NCBI GenBank assembly: GCA_035686205.1
Contig: DASRZQ010000008.1
Location: 1 to 36,648, forward strand
Length of the DNA: 36,648 nucleotides
Direction: 5' to 3'
Origin: CAIWTU01 sp035686205
Lineage (GTDB): Bacteria > Desulfobacterota > Desulfuromonadia > Geobacterales > Geobacteraceae
The position numbers and the translations under genes were made by a program. The notes under the pieces are model-generated. The model made no database searches and had not been told where the DNA came from. It was given only the letters and a program-made list of their open reading frames with translations. Positions 22,311-30,675 of this stretch are shown one piece after another (position 1 is the first letter of the stretch; each line of letters begins with the position of its first letter).

Positions 22311-23156
22311 CTACTCAGAATGAATCATATCGCTCAGTATTTCCAGGACAACCCTGTTCCACCCTTCAGGCCCGATGCCGTCCGCCCTCAGCAGGTTTGC
22401 CGTCCGCACCCGCGGGTCGTGCGATCCGTCAGGTCTGCGGACCAGGACCGGAAAATCGACGCATTCGAGCATCGGCGCGTCATTGGGACTGTCGCCCAGA
22501 CCTACCGTAACTATACTGCCGAATTTCTTCCTGTAAAGTTCGGTAAGTATCGCCACAGCTTTCCCTTTGTCGCAACCGCCAAGAATATGAAAAAAACTCC
22601 CCTGGGTAAGAGACAGCCCCTTTTTTCTGATCGCTTCTTCAAGTTCGCCGGCTCTTGTCTCCTGACCGGCAAAAATGAATGGCTCATCGAAATCGCGGTC
22701 CTTCGCCATTTCCGCTTCTTCGGGTGGAAGCCCCGTAGCCACGGCCACTTCTTCCACGGCCATATCGCCGAAACCCGTCACGTTGAACCCCTCGTTCCTC
22801 AACTCGCCCATGGCTTTACGTAAGAGTTCATACCTTGTGCCCAGGCTTATGACCTCGTATTTCCCTTCTTTTGTCAGAGGCCGGCAGGCATCTTCCGGAC
22901 CCCGGCTGAAATAGCCGGCCGGCATGAAAATCCCGCCGCCGTTTTCGACAACAAAGGGATGATGGTTATCCAGCAGATTGCGGTAATGTTCTATTTCTTT
23001 CCTCGTTTTGCTGGAACAGACCACCAGGGGAATGCCCCTTTCCCTTATGAGCCGCAGGGCCGGTTTCGCGGCTTCGAAGGAATACGATAAAGCATCCAGC
23101 AAGGTGCCGTCCAGGTCCGTAAAAACCACCGCCTTTTCCAAAGATACCGCATTCAT
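22311..23156 (-). CDS. mpgP: mannosyl-3-phosphoglycerate phosphatase-type HAD hydrolase
   Basis: A 281-residue HAD-IIB phosphatase of the MPGP family, which removes phosphate from mannosyl- or glucosyl-3-phosphoglycerate to give the compatible solute. The HAD nucleophile motif is FTDLDGTLL (D14, D16). VVCSSKTRKEIE supplies motif II, FVVENGGGIFMP is the family signature, and GLGDSPNDAPML carries the final Asp pair. It is divergent from the glycosyltransferase at 23300 across 143 bp. Paired with that GT81-like synthase it would complete the two-step route to glucosyl- or mannosylglycerate. Which sugar is used cannot be read here. Confidence 0.82.
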   Translation of the reverse strand: MNAVSLEKAVVFTDLDGTLLDALSYSFEAAKPALRLIRERGIPLVVCSSKTRKEIEHYRNLLDNHHPFVVENGGGIFMPAGYFSRGPEDACRPLTKEGKYEVISLGTRYELLRKAMGELRNEGFNVTGFGDMAVEEVAVATGLPPEEAEMAKDRDFDEPFIFAGQETRAGELEEAIRKKGLSLTQGSFFHILGGCDKGKAVAILTELYRKKFGSIVTVGLGDSPNDAPMLECVDFPVLVRRPDGSHDPRVRTANLLRADGIGPEGWNRVVLEILSDMIHSE

Positions 23157-23272
23157 TTTTCCCCCGAACTCGAATTATTTTTTTCTTATGGTATTATTTT
23201 ACACTCCAATGTCTTTTTATCTATTTCGGTAAGTCCAGCATATCAATCCAAGTCTGTCAAATTGAACCTGTA

Positions 23273-23298
23273 TGCAGGGCTGCCTGCAGGGGGGACGG
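23273..23298 (+). promoter_or_regulatory. hairpin abutting the ribosome binding site of the GT81-like gene
   Basis: TGCAGG (23273-23278) pairs with CCTGCA (23283-23288) around a 4-nt loop. The G-rich Shine-Dalgarno (GGGGGGACGGA) starts at the next base, with the ATG at 23300. It may affect translation initiation. Confidence 0.35.
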
Positions 23299-23299
23299 A

Positions 23300-24511
23300 A
23301 TGTCGGATTTCTACCAGGTGGGAGTTGTCGCCACCTTTCACAAACTTGGGAAATTTAACCTGGACCGGATCGAGGAAGAACTTTCGTGGTATGCCCACGA
23401 ACGGCCGATTGCTCTCGTACTGCCCTGCCTGTACAGCGAACTTGCCGGGGAAGCGCTCAAAGGAATCATCCGCAACCTGAAGGAAGTTAAATACATAAGG
23501 GAAATCGTGGTCAGCCTCGGAATAGCATCCAGGGACGAGTTCCTCCATGCGAAGGAGTATTTTTCAGTCCTTCCGCAAAAAACCTCCATTGTGTGGATCG
23601 ACGGGCCGGGGATAAGCTCCGTATATAATGCCATAGGAGAGGCTGGGCTTCCAGTCGGGGATCAGGGCAAGGGGAGGGCCGCCTGGATGGCCTACGGGTA
23701 TATCCTGGCCCAGAGGGAATTTCATGCCATTGCGCTCCATGATTGCGACATACTCACCTACAACAGGGAACTGCTCGCCAGATTGTGCTACCCGGTCATC
23801 AATCCGAGCCTGAATTACGATTTCTGCAAGGGCTTTTACAGCAGGGTTACCGACAGGATGCACGGCAGGGTGACTAGACTGCTGGTCGCTCCCCTGATCA
23901 GATCCTTGCAGAAAATCATCGGCTATCATCCGCTTCTTGTTTTCTTCGACAGCTTCAGATATCCGCTCGCGGGCGAATTTTCCATGGACGCGAAACTTGC
24001 CAGGGTAAACAGGATACCCGGAGACTGGGGGCTCGAAGTGGGCGTCCTGGCGGAAGTCTACAAAAACACCTCGCTGAGACGGGTTTGCCAGGTTGATATC
24101 GCGGATAATTACGAACACAAGCACCAGATCCTTTCTCTCGAAGACGCATCAAAAGGACTGCACAAAATGTCGGTGGACATTTGCAAGTCCGTTTTCCGCA
24201 CCTTGGCATCGGAAGGAATAGTATTTTCCGACGGTTTCTTTAAAACGCTCCTGGCAACCTATGTGAACACGGCTCAGGACCTGCTCAAGAGATATGAAGA
24301 CGACGCCGCGGTCAACGGTCTTTTTTTCGACAGGCACGAAGAAAGTCTCGCAGTGGAAACATTCACCGACGGAATCAGAAAAGCGTCCCAGACAATTATG
24401 GAAGATCCCCTGGGAGTGCCGTTGATTGCCAGCTGGGACAGGGTTACGTCGGCCATTCCGGATATTCTTGAAAGGATAAGCAAGACGGTCAGCGAGGAAA
24501 ACGAACATTGA
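23300..24511 (+). CDS. gpgS: GT81-like glucosyl-3-phosphoglycerate synthase
   Basis: A 403-residue GT-A glycosyltransferase without membrane segments. It has DQGKGRAAWM (121-130), the GKG donor loop, and the metal-binding HDCDILTY with D148-x-D150. GEFSMDAKLARVNRIPGDWGLEVGVLAEV contains the acceptor-site pattern of GpgS/MPGS-like enzymes (GDWGLE; EHKHQ later). It would join a nucleotide sugar to 3-phosphoglycerate, the first step to glucosylglycerate or mannosylglycerate. The neighbouring MPGP-type phosphatase supports this. A second glycosyltransferase follows after 83 bp. Donor (UDP/ADP-glucose or GDP-mannose) and acceptor are inferred, not visible. Confidence 0.75.
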   Translation: MSDFYQVGVVATFHKLGKFNLDRIEEELSWYAHERPIALVLPCLYSELAGEALKGIIRNLKEVKYIREIVVSLGIASRDEFLHAKEYFSVLPQKTSIVWIDGPGISSVYNAIGEAGLPVGDQGKGRAAWMAYGYILAQREFHAIALHDCDILTYNRELLARLCYPVINPSLNYDFCKGFYSRVTDRMHGRVTRLLVAPLIRSLQKIIGYHPLLVFFDSFRYPLAGEFSMDAKLARVNRIPGDWGLEVGVLAEVYKNTSLRRVCQVDIADNYEHKHQILSLEDASKGLHKMSVDICKSVFRTLASEGIVFSDGFFKTLLATYVNTAQDLLKRYEDDAAVNGLFFDRHEESLAVETFTDGIRKASQTIMEDPLGVPLIASWDRVTSAIPDILERISKTVSEENEH

Positions 24512-24594
24512 CAATGATCAGATGTCGGCCGTGAGCGGAAATACACCGGCAGCCGGCTTCGCAAAAACACTTTGCACCTGAAGAAAGAGATTCG

Positions 24595-25845
24595 ATGATT
24601 ACGGAACAACGGGAAGTCCAGGACTGGATCAGCGAAGTCAAGAGCGCGGACATAGTGGTGGGGATTCCCAGCTACAACAACGCCCGCACCATCGGCCACG
24701 TTGTGCGGGCGGTTCAGGCGGGCCTAGCCAAGTATTTCCCCGACAACAAGGCCGTCCTCGTCAACTCCGACGGCGGATCGACCGACGGGACGATGGATAT
24801 AGTGCGAAGCGAGGTAATAGAGGATTTCAGCTCCATCCTGGTCAGCCATCCGACCGGCGCCTTCTTCAGGCTGGCCACCCCTTACCACGGCCTGCCAGGA
24901 AAAGGGAGCGCCTTCAAAACCGTTTTCGAAATTGCCGACAATCTCAACGCCAGGGCTTGCGCCGTTGTCGACTCGGACCTCCGAAGCATCACCCCGGAGT
25001 GGATCGAGCTGCTCATAAAGCCGGTCTTGTCGGGAAATTTCGACTATGTTACGCCCCTGTATCACCGGCACAAATTTGACGGGACCATTACCAACAGCAT
25101 CGTCTATCCGCTGACCCGCGCCCTCTACGGGAAACGGATCAGACAGCCCATAGGCGGGGATTTCGGTTTCTCGGGCGACCTGGCCCGCCTCTACCTGTCA
25201 AAAGAAGTCTGGAACAGCGACGTGGCCCGCTACGGAATCGACATCTGGATGACAACCACGGCCATTGCCGCGGGCTACCGTATCTGCCAGGCATTTCTCG
25301 GTGCAAAAATCCACGACCCTAAAGACCCCGGAGCGGACCTGAGCGCCATGCTTTTCCAGGTGGTCGGATCCGCTCTCGAATTGATGGAAACCTACCCTGA
25401 TGTCTGGATGAAGGTCCACGGCTCGGAGCCGGTGCCGGTTTTCGGGTTCCAGTATGCCGTCGGGCTCGAGCCCGTCGTAGTCAATCTGGAGCGCATGCAG
25501 GAGAGATTCAGGCTGGGCGTCAGGGAACTAATGGAAATATGGGAGCAATTCCTCCCGCAGGATGTCACGGCGTATCTGAATGAGCTCAGCGAACCGGGCG
25601 ACTCGCTATATATGCCGGACGAAATATGGGTGAAAATCATTTACAGTTTCGCCATCGCCGTGCACAGGCAGATCATGAGCAAGGAGCATCTTCTCAAGAG
25701 TATTACCCCGCTGTACATAGGCAGGACCGCTTCGTTCGTCCAGGAAAACCTTAACAGCGACGCGAGGGAGGTGGAAGAGAAGATAGAAGCACTTTGCGGC
25801 ACTTTTGAAAGAGAAAAAAGCCTCATCGCCGAGAACTGGAAATGA
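24595..25845 (+). CDS. GT-A glycosyltransferase, putative glucosylglycerate/mannosylglycerate synthase
   Basis: A 416-residue soluble glycosyltransferase distinct from its neighbour. It has VVGIPSYNNARTIGHVV, NSDGGSTDG (57-65), the loop GLPGKGSAF (GKG at 102-104), the metal site VVDSDLRSI (D126, D128), and QPIGGDFGFSGDLARLYL followed by YGIDIWMTT, as in retaining GT78/GT81-like enzymes. Relatives make glucosylglycerate or mannosylglycerate directly from glycerate, or extend it to a disaccharide. The long C-terminal part (about 250-416) is helical. It sits downstream of the GpgS-like gene and 50 bp before the channel gene, so the three probably form one operon. Confidence 0.72.
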   Translation: MITEQREVQDWISEVKSADIVVGIPSYNNARTIGHVVRAVQAGLAKYFPDNKAVLVNSDGGSTDGTMDIVRSEVIEDFSSILVSHPTGAFFRLATPYHGLPGKGSAFKTVFEIADNLNARACAVVDSDLRSITPEWIELLIKPVLSGNFDYVTPLYHRHKFDGTITNSIVYPLTRALYGKRIRQPIGGDFGFSGDLARLYLSKEVWNSDVARYGIDIWMTTTAIAAGYRICQAFLGAKIHDPKDPGADLSAMLFQVVGSALELMETYPDVWMKVHGSEPVPVFGFQYAVGLEPVVVNLERMQERFRLGVRELMEIWEQFLPQDVTAYLNELSEPGDSLYMPDEIWVKIIYSFAIAVHRQIMSKEHLLKSITPLYIGRTASFVQENLNSDAREVEEKIEALCGTFEREKSLIAENWK

Positions 25846-25895
25846 CCGGCGGAGATACCATTTTTACGGAACACTTACAGTCGGAGGTGGTCTGA

Positions 25896-26591
25896 ATGGA
25901 TAACTATGAAAGATTCTTAAACGAGCCGTTGAAAGGCTTTATTGACAGCATCATGGAATTTCTGCCGAATATCCTTACCGCGGTCCTGATCCTGGTTATA
26001 GGCTTTTTTGCCGGATGGCTCACCAAAATCGTTCTCAAGAAGGTGTTCGCCTTTTTCAAACTGGACGAATACGCGGAAAGGACCGGAACGATAAAAATGC
26101 TCCAGAAAAGCGGGCTGGGCGATCCTTTTTCCCTGCTCCTGGCCAAGGTCGGGGGCGGATTCATCGTCCTGGCCTTTTTCATCGTGGCGATAAGGACCTT
26201 GAAGATAGACGCCATCCAGGGCCTTACCGAAAGGCTCTTCAATTTCCTCCCGAATGTCTTCATTGCCCTGTTGATTATCGTCATAGGTTTCATCCTGGGC
26301 AATTTTTTCGGGCGGGCGGCACTGATAGCCTCCGTCAACGCCGGCATTCACCTGGCGGGCGCGGTCGGCAGATCGGTAAAATACCTGATAGTTCTGGTGA
26401 GCTTATCCATGGCCCTGGAACTTCTGGGCATAGGCAGAGACACCGTTCTCATCTCCTATTCCATAATTCTGAGCGGTCTTGTCCTGGGGCTTGCCATAGC
26501 ATTCGGCATCGGGGGGAGTAACGCGGCAAAGGAATTCATCGAGAAGAGATTTAAAAGCGATAAAAACAAGGACGATTTTCAGCACCTTTAG
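25896..26591 (+). CDS. CmpX/MscS-related small membrane channel protein
   Basis: A 231-residue inner-membrane protein built from conserved-TM-helix repeats: FLPNILTAVLILVIGFFAGWL (20-45) and again FLPNVFIALLIIVIGFILGNFFG (about 113-136). Two more hydrophobic segments and a short charged tail complete it. This is the CmpX branch of mechanosensitive-channel-like proteins. The MscS beta domain is absent. GGAGGTGGTCTGA precedes the ATG. Its place behind two solute-forming glycosyltransferases suggests a role in releasing osmolytes on hypo-osmotic shock. That role is an inference from context. Confidence 0.75.
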   Translation: MDNYERFLNEPLKGFIDSIMEFLPNILTAVLILVIGFFAGWLTKIVLKKVFAFFKLDEYAERTGTIKMLQKSGLGDPFSLLLAKVGGGFIVLAFFIVAIRTLKIDAIQGLTERLFNFLPNVFIALLIIVIGFILGNFFGRAALIASVNAGIHLAGAVGRSVKYLIVLVSLSMALELLGIGRDTVLISYSIILSGLVLGLAIAFGIGGSNAAKEFIEKRFKSDKNKDDFQHL

Positions 26592-26599
26592 GACATTCG

Positions 26600-27907
26600 T
26601 CATGCCTCGATCAGGATCAGCTGGACATCCATCACGTTGGTGCCGGTCGGGCCGGTAACCAGCAATCCGCCGCTTTCCCTGAAAAAGTCGTAAGAATCGT
26701 TGTCCTGCAGGCGCGCTTCCGGATCTATGCCCCTGTTACGCGCCTCGGGTGCCGTTGTTCCTTCCACTATGGCCCCTGACGAATCCGTCGGTCCATCGAT
26801 GCCGTCGGTGCCTGCCGAGAGCAGGGTTATCCCTGGGACACCCTCGATCTCCAGGGCGAAGGAAAGCGCCAGTTCCATGTTCCTGCCGCCCTTTCCCGCG
26901 CCGGTTACAGTTACCGTAGTCTCGCCTCCCGAGATGAGGCAGACGGGAGATCGCGGAGCCGCGGTCCGCTTTACCGCCAGCGCCTTGCGTGCAAGCAGAC
27001 GACCCGCGTCCCGCGCCTCCCCGGATATTACCGAAGACAGAATCTCGGTCCGCAAGCCGAACGTTTCGGCCTTTTCCCGCGCAGCCTCAAGCGCCAGCCG
27101 GTTGCCCCCGATTATCCTGTTTTTCACTTTCGAGAAAACGGGGTTGCCCGGCTTCGGCGTTTCCGGAATCATCCCCATCTGTCCCTTGACAAGCAGTTCC
27201 GTGACCGACTCCGGCACCTTCTTCACCAGATCATACCTGGCCAGCACGGCATAGGCGTCGCCGTAGCTCGTAGGGTCCGGCGCCGTGGGACCGGAAGCGA
27301 TTATGTCGAGCCGGTCGCCGATCACATCGGAAAGGATCAGTGAAACCGTCGTGGCCGGGCAGATGAGCTGGGCAAGCCTTCCCCCCTTGACCCGGGAGAG
27401 ATGTTTCCGGACGGCGTTGAGCTCGCCGATGTCCGCACCCGCCCTGAGCAGCAGGTCGGTGGTCATCTGTTTCTCGGCAAGGGAAACACCGCCGGCCGGG
27501 GAGACGAACAGCGCCGAGCCGCCGCCGGAAATAAGCGTCAGCACCAGCGTTTTTTCGTCCGCTCCGCTCACCATGTCCGTAATCTGTTCCGAGGCAATTC
27601 GCCCGTTTTCGTCCGGGATGGGATGCTCCGCGTGAAGGACCCTGATCTTTCCGTGTTTCCGTGAATTACCGTGTCCGTATTTCGTGATGACGATCCCCGA
27701 GTCGATCAGATCGCCAAGGGATTCATCCGCGGCCCGCGCCATGGCCGGCGAAGCCTTGCCGAAACCGATCACCAGCAGTCGGGAAAAACCGCCGCCTTCG
27801 AACAGGACCCGTATGTCCTCGCAGGCGCGCCTTACTGCCTTGAAGGGGTTCGCCGCATCCACCGCGGAGTGGAATATCTGTTTCAGTATGTCGGCTGAGT
27901 TGACCAT
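26600..27907 (-). CDS. glycerate 2-kinase, MOFRL family
   Basis: A 435-residue type II glycerate kinase that converts D-glycerate to 2-phosphoglycerate with ATP. It shows GFGKASPAMARAA (48-60, with the conserved Lys), TLISGGGSALFVSP (124-137), NAVRKHLSRVKGGRLAQ and the C-terminal MOFRL domain with CLISGGETTVTVTGAGKGGRN and SAGTDGIDGPTDSSGA. The length is normal. It is convergent with the channel gene, leaving only 8 bp between stops. No clear Shine-Dalgarno precedes the ATG (TATATTCCTTCC). In this setting it could recycle glycerate released when a glycosylglycerate solute is broken down; an alternative role is general glycerate or serine-pathway metabolism. Confidence 0.92.
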   Translation of the reverse strand: MVNSADILKQIFHSAVDAANPFKAVRRACEDIRVLFEGGGFSRLLVIGFGKASPAMARAADESLGDLIDSGIVITKYGHGNSRKHGKIRVLHAEHPIPDENGRIASEQITDMVSGADEKTLVLTLISGGGSALFVSPAGGVSLAEKQMTTDLLLRAGADIGELNAVRKHLSRVKGGRLAQLICPATTVSLILSDVIGDRLDIIASGPTAPDPTSYGDAYAVLARYDLVKKVPESVTELLVKGQMGMIPETPKPGNPVFSKVKNRIIGGNRLALEAAREKAETFGLRTEILSSVISGEARDAGRLLARKALAVKRTAAPRSPVCLISGGETTVTVTGAGKGGRNMELALSFALEIEGVPGITLLSAGTDGIDGPTDSSGAIVEGTTAPEARNRGIDPEARLQDNDSYDFFRESGGLLVTGPTGTNVMDVQLILIEA

Positions 27908-28108
27908 GGAAGGAATATACCACTGCTTTGCCGGACTGCAAGAAGATAAACATAAAAAATGAAATTTTTCTCAGAATTTACATAAGGTCCCTGATCAACA
28001 TCTTGCGATGGGAAAGATTTTGCTGCCTGTTCTTATCTATTCGGACCGAAAGTCATTTCCTTGAGATGAGCAAAGTGTTGATATCGGCGTTTCTCGCGAA
28101 AAGCACCC

Positions 28109-30340
28109 TTAATGATCCCCCAGGGTAAAGTAGAATGTCGCCCCCCTGTCGGGTTTACCTTCGGCCCATATCCGGCCTCCGTGGCGCTTGATGATCCTTT
28201 CCACCGTGGCCAGGCCGATGCCGAAACCACTGATTTCCTCGACTCCGGGCAGCCGATGGAACGGGATAAACAGCCTCCCGGCGTACAACATGTCGAAACC
28301 GGCCCCGTTGTCCCTGACAAAAAAGGCCGGCTCCCCGTCGATTTCCAGAACTCCGAATTCGATAATCCCTTCCTCCCGCATGGCGGTGTATTTCCAGGCA
28401 TTGCCCAGGAGGTTGTCCATGACCACCCTGAGCAGGCCAGCGTCCCCATTGACGATGACACCTTCGGCAAGCCTGAATATCACCCGGCGCTCCGGATCGG
28501 CGAGTTCCAACTCGGCGGCGGACGCCTGCGCAATCTCCGAGAGGTCGACCATTTCCCGGCTCAGCCTTGCGTTTGCCAGGCGGGAGAATTCCAGCAGGGC
28601 ATCGATGAGCCGGTTCATGCGCCAGGTGCCATCGTAGGCATCACGGAGGTAGCCCGTGCACTCCTCGTCAAGCCTGTCGCCGCACAGCTCCATCAGCGTC
28701 TGGCAGCAGCAGTTGACCACGGTCAGGGGTTTCCGCAGGTCGTGGGCAACCGTATAATTGAACGCCTCCAGTTCGGTAGTTCGCGCCGCAAGATCCGCGT
28801 TCAGACGTTTGATCTCCGCCTCCGCCAGTTTCCGTTCCGTAATGTCTCTGGCCACGTGCACCACGCCTCTCATTTTCCCTTCCGGAGTTAGAAGCGGTGT
28901 AGCGCTCACGTGAAAGACGCCGCCCAGATGGCCCTCCTCCATTTCAGCATCGTGCCCGCGCGCGTCTGCCAGTGTTCTGGAATGCGGGCATGTTTCCGGT
29001 GGACTGTCCACATTGTGAATGGCTTTGTAACAGAAAAGCCCTATGCACTCCTTTGGGTGCCGACCCAGACGGGCCGCCATGGCCCGGTTGATGCGGATAA
29101 TTCGGTACTCGTCATCCATGATGGCTATCAGGTCCGGAACGCTGTCGAAGGTCAGCTCCCATTCTTCCTTCGCCCTGTTCAGGGTTTCTTCCACCCGTCT
29201 GCGCTCGGTAATATCCTGACAGACGATAAGGATGTTGATCTCGCCTTTAAGGTCATATACCGCCCGCGCAGTTTCCTCCACCCAAAGCAATTCCCCGTCC
29301 TTCCTGATTTTACGAAACTGCCAGCGGTAGACCCGGTCGGGGCTTCGCAGACACTTTCTCAGCTGCTCGTCCACGGCGGGGCGATCATCTTCATGGAACA
29401 CTTCCAGTCCTGAACGGCCTTCAAGTTCGTCTATGGAGAAACCCAGATGAGCCGCGCAACTGGGGTTGGCCGAAAGTATTGTCCAATTCGAATCCAGGGT
29501 GAAGATCATGGTCGGGTTGTCGAGGTACAGTGCCCGATAGCGTTCCTCGCTGAACCGCAGTGCCTCTTCCACCCGCATACGGGGGGTGATGTCCTCCACG
29601 AACCCTATGACAAATCGCGGGTTGCCACCTGCATCCGTAACCATCGAAGCAGCGAGATTTACCCATACGACTGAACCGTCCTTTCGAACATAGCGCTTTT
29701 CCAGTGAATAATTGCCGATTTCGCCGTTCAACAGGCGCCGGTAATGTTCCATGCTTGATTGCAGGTCGTCGGGATGGGTGACATCCGGAATGGCAAAGGC
29801 CTTCATTTCTTCTTCCGTGTAGCCGACGATATCGCAGTATTTCCGGTTGATCCGCAGCCAGCTCCCGTCGGGGGCCAGATGGGCAATACCGACCGCGGCC
29901 TGGTTGAAGGTCTCGCGGAACTCCTCCTCGCTTTCCTGAAGTTTCTCCGAGATGCGCTTTCGCTGTACGGCATACCGGATCGAACGCGTCAGCATGCCCC
30001 CGTTAATCTCGCCTTTTACCAGAAAGTCCTGGATATTCATCTGCAATGCCTTGAACGCCGCATCCTCATCGTCCTGGGCAGCCAGAATGACTACGGGCAT
30101 TCGTTCAAATTGATTCCGCACCGCCAGAGCTGTCTCCAGCCCCTGGCTGTCGGGCAGGGTAAGATCGACGAGGGTGCAATCGAAGCTATCTTCGCTGAGA
30201 AGTTGGAGACCTTCCGCAAGAGTTCGGACGTGCCGTACCGAGAACTCCTGCTTCCGGTCTTTCGCCAGCATTTCCATAACCAATCCCGCGTCCGCGGGGT
30301 CGCCTTCGATAAGGAGGATTTCCATTCGCGTATTTTGCAT
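28109..30340 (-). CDS. sensor histidine kinase: receiver-PAS-PAS-PAS-HisKA-HATPase
   Basis: A 743-residue cytoplasmic signalling protein without membrane segments. An N-terminal receiver (about 7-125) has E12/D14, phospho-acceptor D59 and K109. Three PAS/PAC units follow at about 133-255, 262-385 and 392-508, each ending in a PAC motif (FVEDITPRMRVEE, VCQDITERRRVEE, VARDITERKLAE). The kinase core has the H-box NYTVAHDLRKPL with H533, N-box DNLLGNAWKYTA, and G-boxes RDNGAGFDM and GFGIGLATVERII. A receiver at the N-terminus suggests it is itself driven by another kinase. CAGGAGA lies 6 nt before the ATG. No partner regulator is adjacent. Confidence 0.92.
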   Translation of the reverse strand: MQNTRMEILLIEGDPADAGLVMEMLAKDRKQEFSVRHVRTLAEGLQLLSEDSFDCTLVDLTLPDSQGLETALAVRNQFERMPVVILAAQDDEDAAFKALQMNIQDFLVKGEINGGMLTRSIRYAVQRKRISEKLQESEEEFRETFNQAAVGIAHLAPDGSWLRINRKYCDIVGYTEEEMKAFAIPDVTHPDDLQSSMEHYRRLLNGEIGNYSLEKRYVRKDGSVVWVNLAASMVTDAGGNPRFVIGFVEDITPRMRVEEALRFSEERYRALYLDNPTMIFTLDSNWTILSANPSCAAHLGFSIDELEGRSGLEVFHEDDRPAVDEQLRKCLRSPDRVYRWQFRKIRKDGELLWVEETARAVYDLKGEINILIVCQDITERRRVEETLNRAKEEWELTFDSVPDLIAIMDDEYRIIRINRAMAARLGRHPKECIGLFCYKAIHNVDSPPETCPHSRTLADARGHDAEMEEGHLGGVFHVSATPLLTPEGKMRGVVHVARDITERKLAEAEIKRLNADLAARTTELEAFNYTVAHDLRKPLTVVNCCCQTLMELCGDRLDEECTGYLRDAYDGTWRMNRLIDALLEFSRLANARLSREMVDLSEIAQASAAELELADPERRVIFRLAEGVIVNGDAGLLRVVMDNLLGNAWKYTAMREEGIIEFGVLEIDGEPAFFVRDNGAGFDMLYAGRLFIPFHRLPGVEEISGFGIGLATVERIIKRHGGRIWAEGKPDRGATFYFTLGDH

Positions 30341-30672
30341 TTATTTCTCCTGCAAAACATTTACGAAACGAGGTTGTGAATAACCGGCTCATTTAAACGC
30401 ACAACACCGGCAACCGCGATCGAGCCCGGCAGACGGGAACGATTCTCGAATTCGTTCGCCCGCGGGTGCGAAGGGATTTCTGCTGATAAATACATTATTT
30501 ATAATTGATTTTACCACCTGAGGCGGGGAGGGCAATTGATGGGGACCGGCAATAAAGAACGGTATTCTATGAAGTAAACGTTATGGAGAACCAATGTTCA
30601 GGTGGGCTGGACCGGGGCAACGCGCAGTGACGAGATTACAGCCGAAACAAGGCTTGCGTCTCGGCCGCTTTT
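30341..30672. other. 332-bp intergenic region upstream of the histidine kinase
   Basis: It separates the start of the leftward histidine kinase gene from the 3' end of gspB. It is AT-rich around 30480-30515, including TATAAT at 30500-30505 on the plus strand. It ends in a hairpin plus T run in the rightward sense. No protein with a ribosome site and family features was found. Confidence 0.5.
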
Positions 30673-30675
30673 TTA
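30641..30675 (+). terminator. rightward terminator-like hairpin without an upstream gene
   Basis: GCCGAAAC (30641-30648) pairs with GTCTCGGC (30658-30665), five GC-rich pairs plus an A-C mismatch, followed by CGC and TTTTTTATTTT. In the leftward sense the stem is better but has no T tract. No rightward gene precedes it. Confidence 0.3.

Noticed and set aside
28112..28891. 259-codon rightward open frame inside the histidine kinase gene
   Set aside because: It overlaps the kinase core completely and has no ribosome site or motifs.
30506..30670. c-di-GMP or fluoride riboswitch upstream of the histidine kinase
   Set aside because: I compared the stretch with the remembered consensus cores of both classes; the conserved blocks are absent or out of order.
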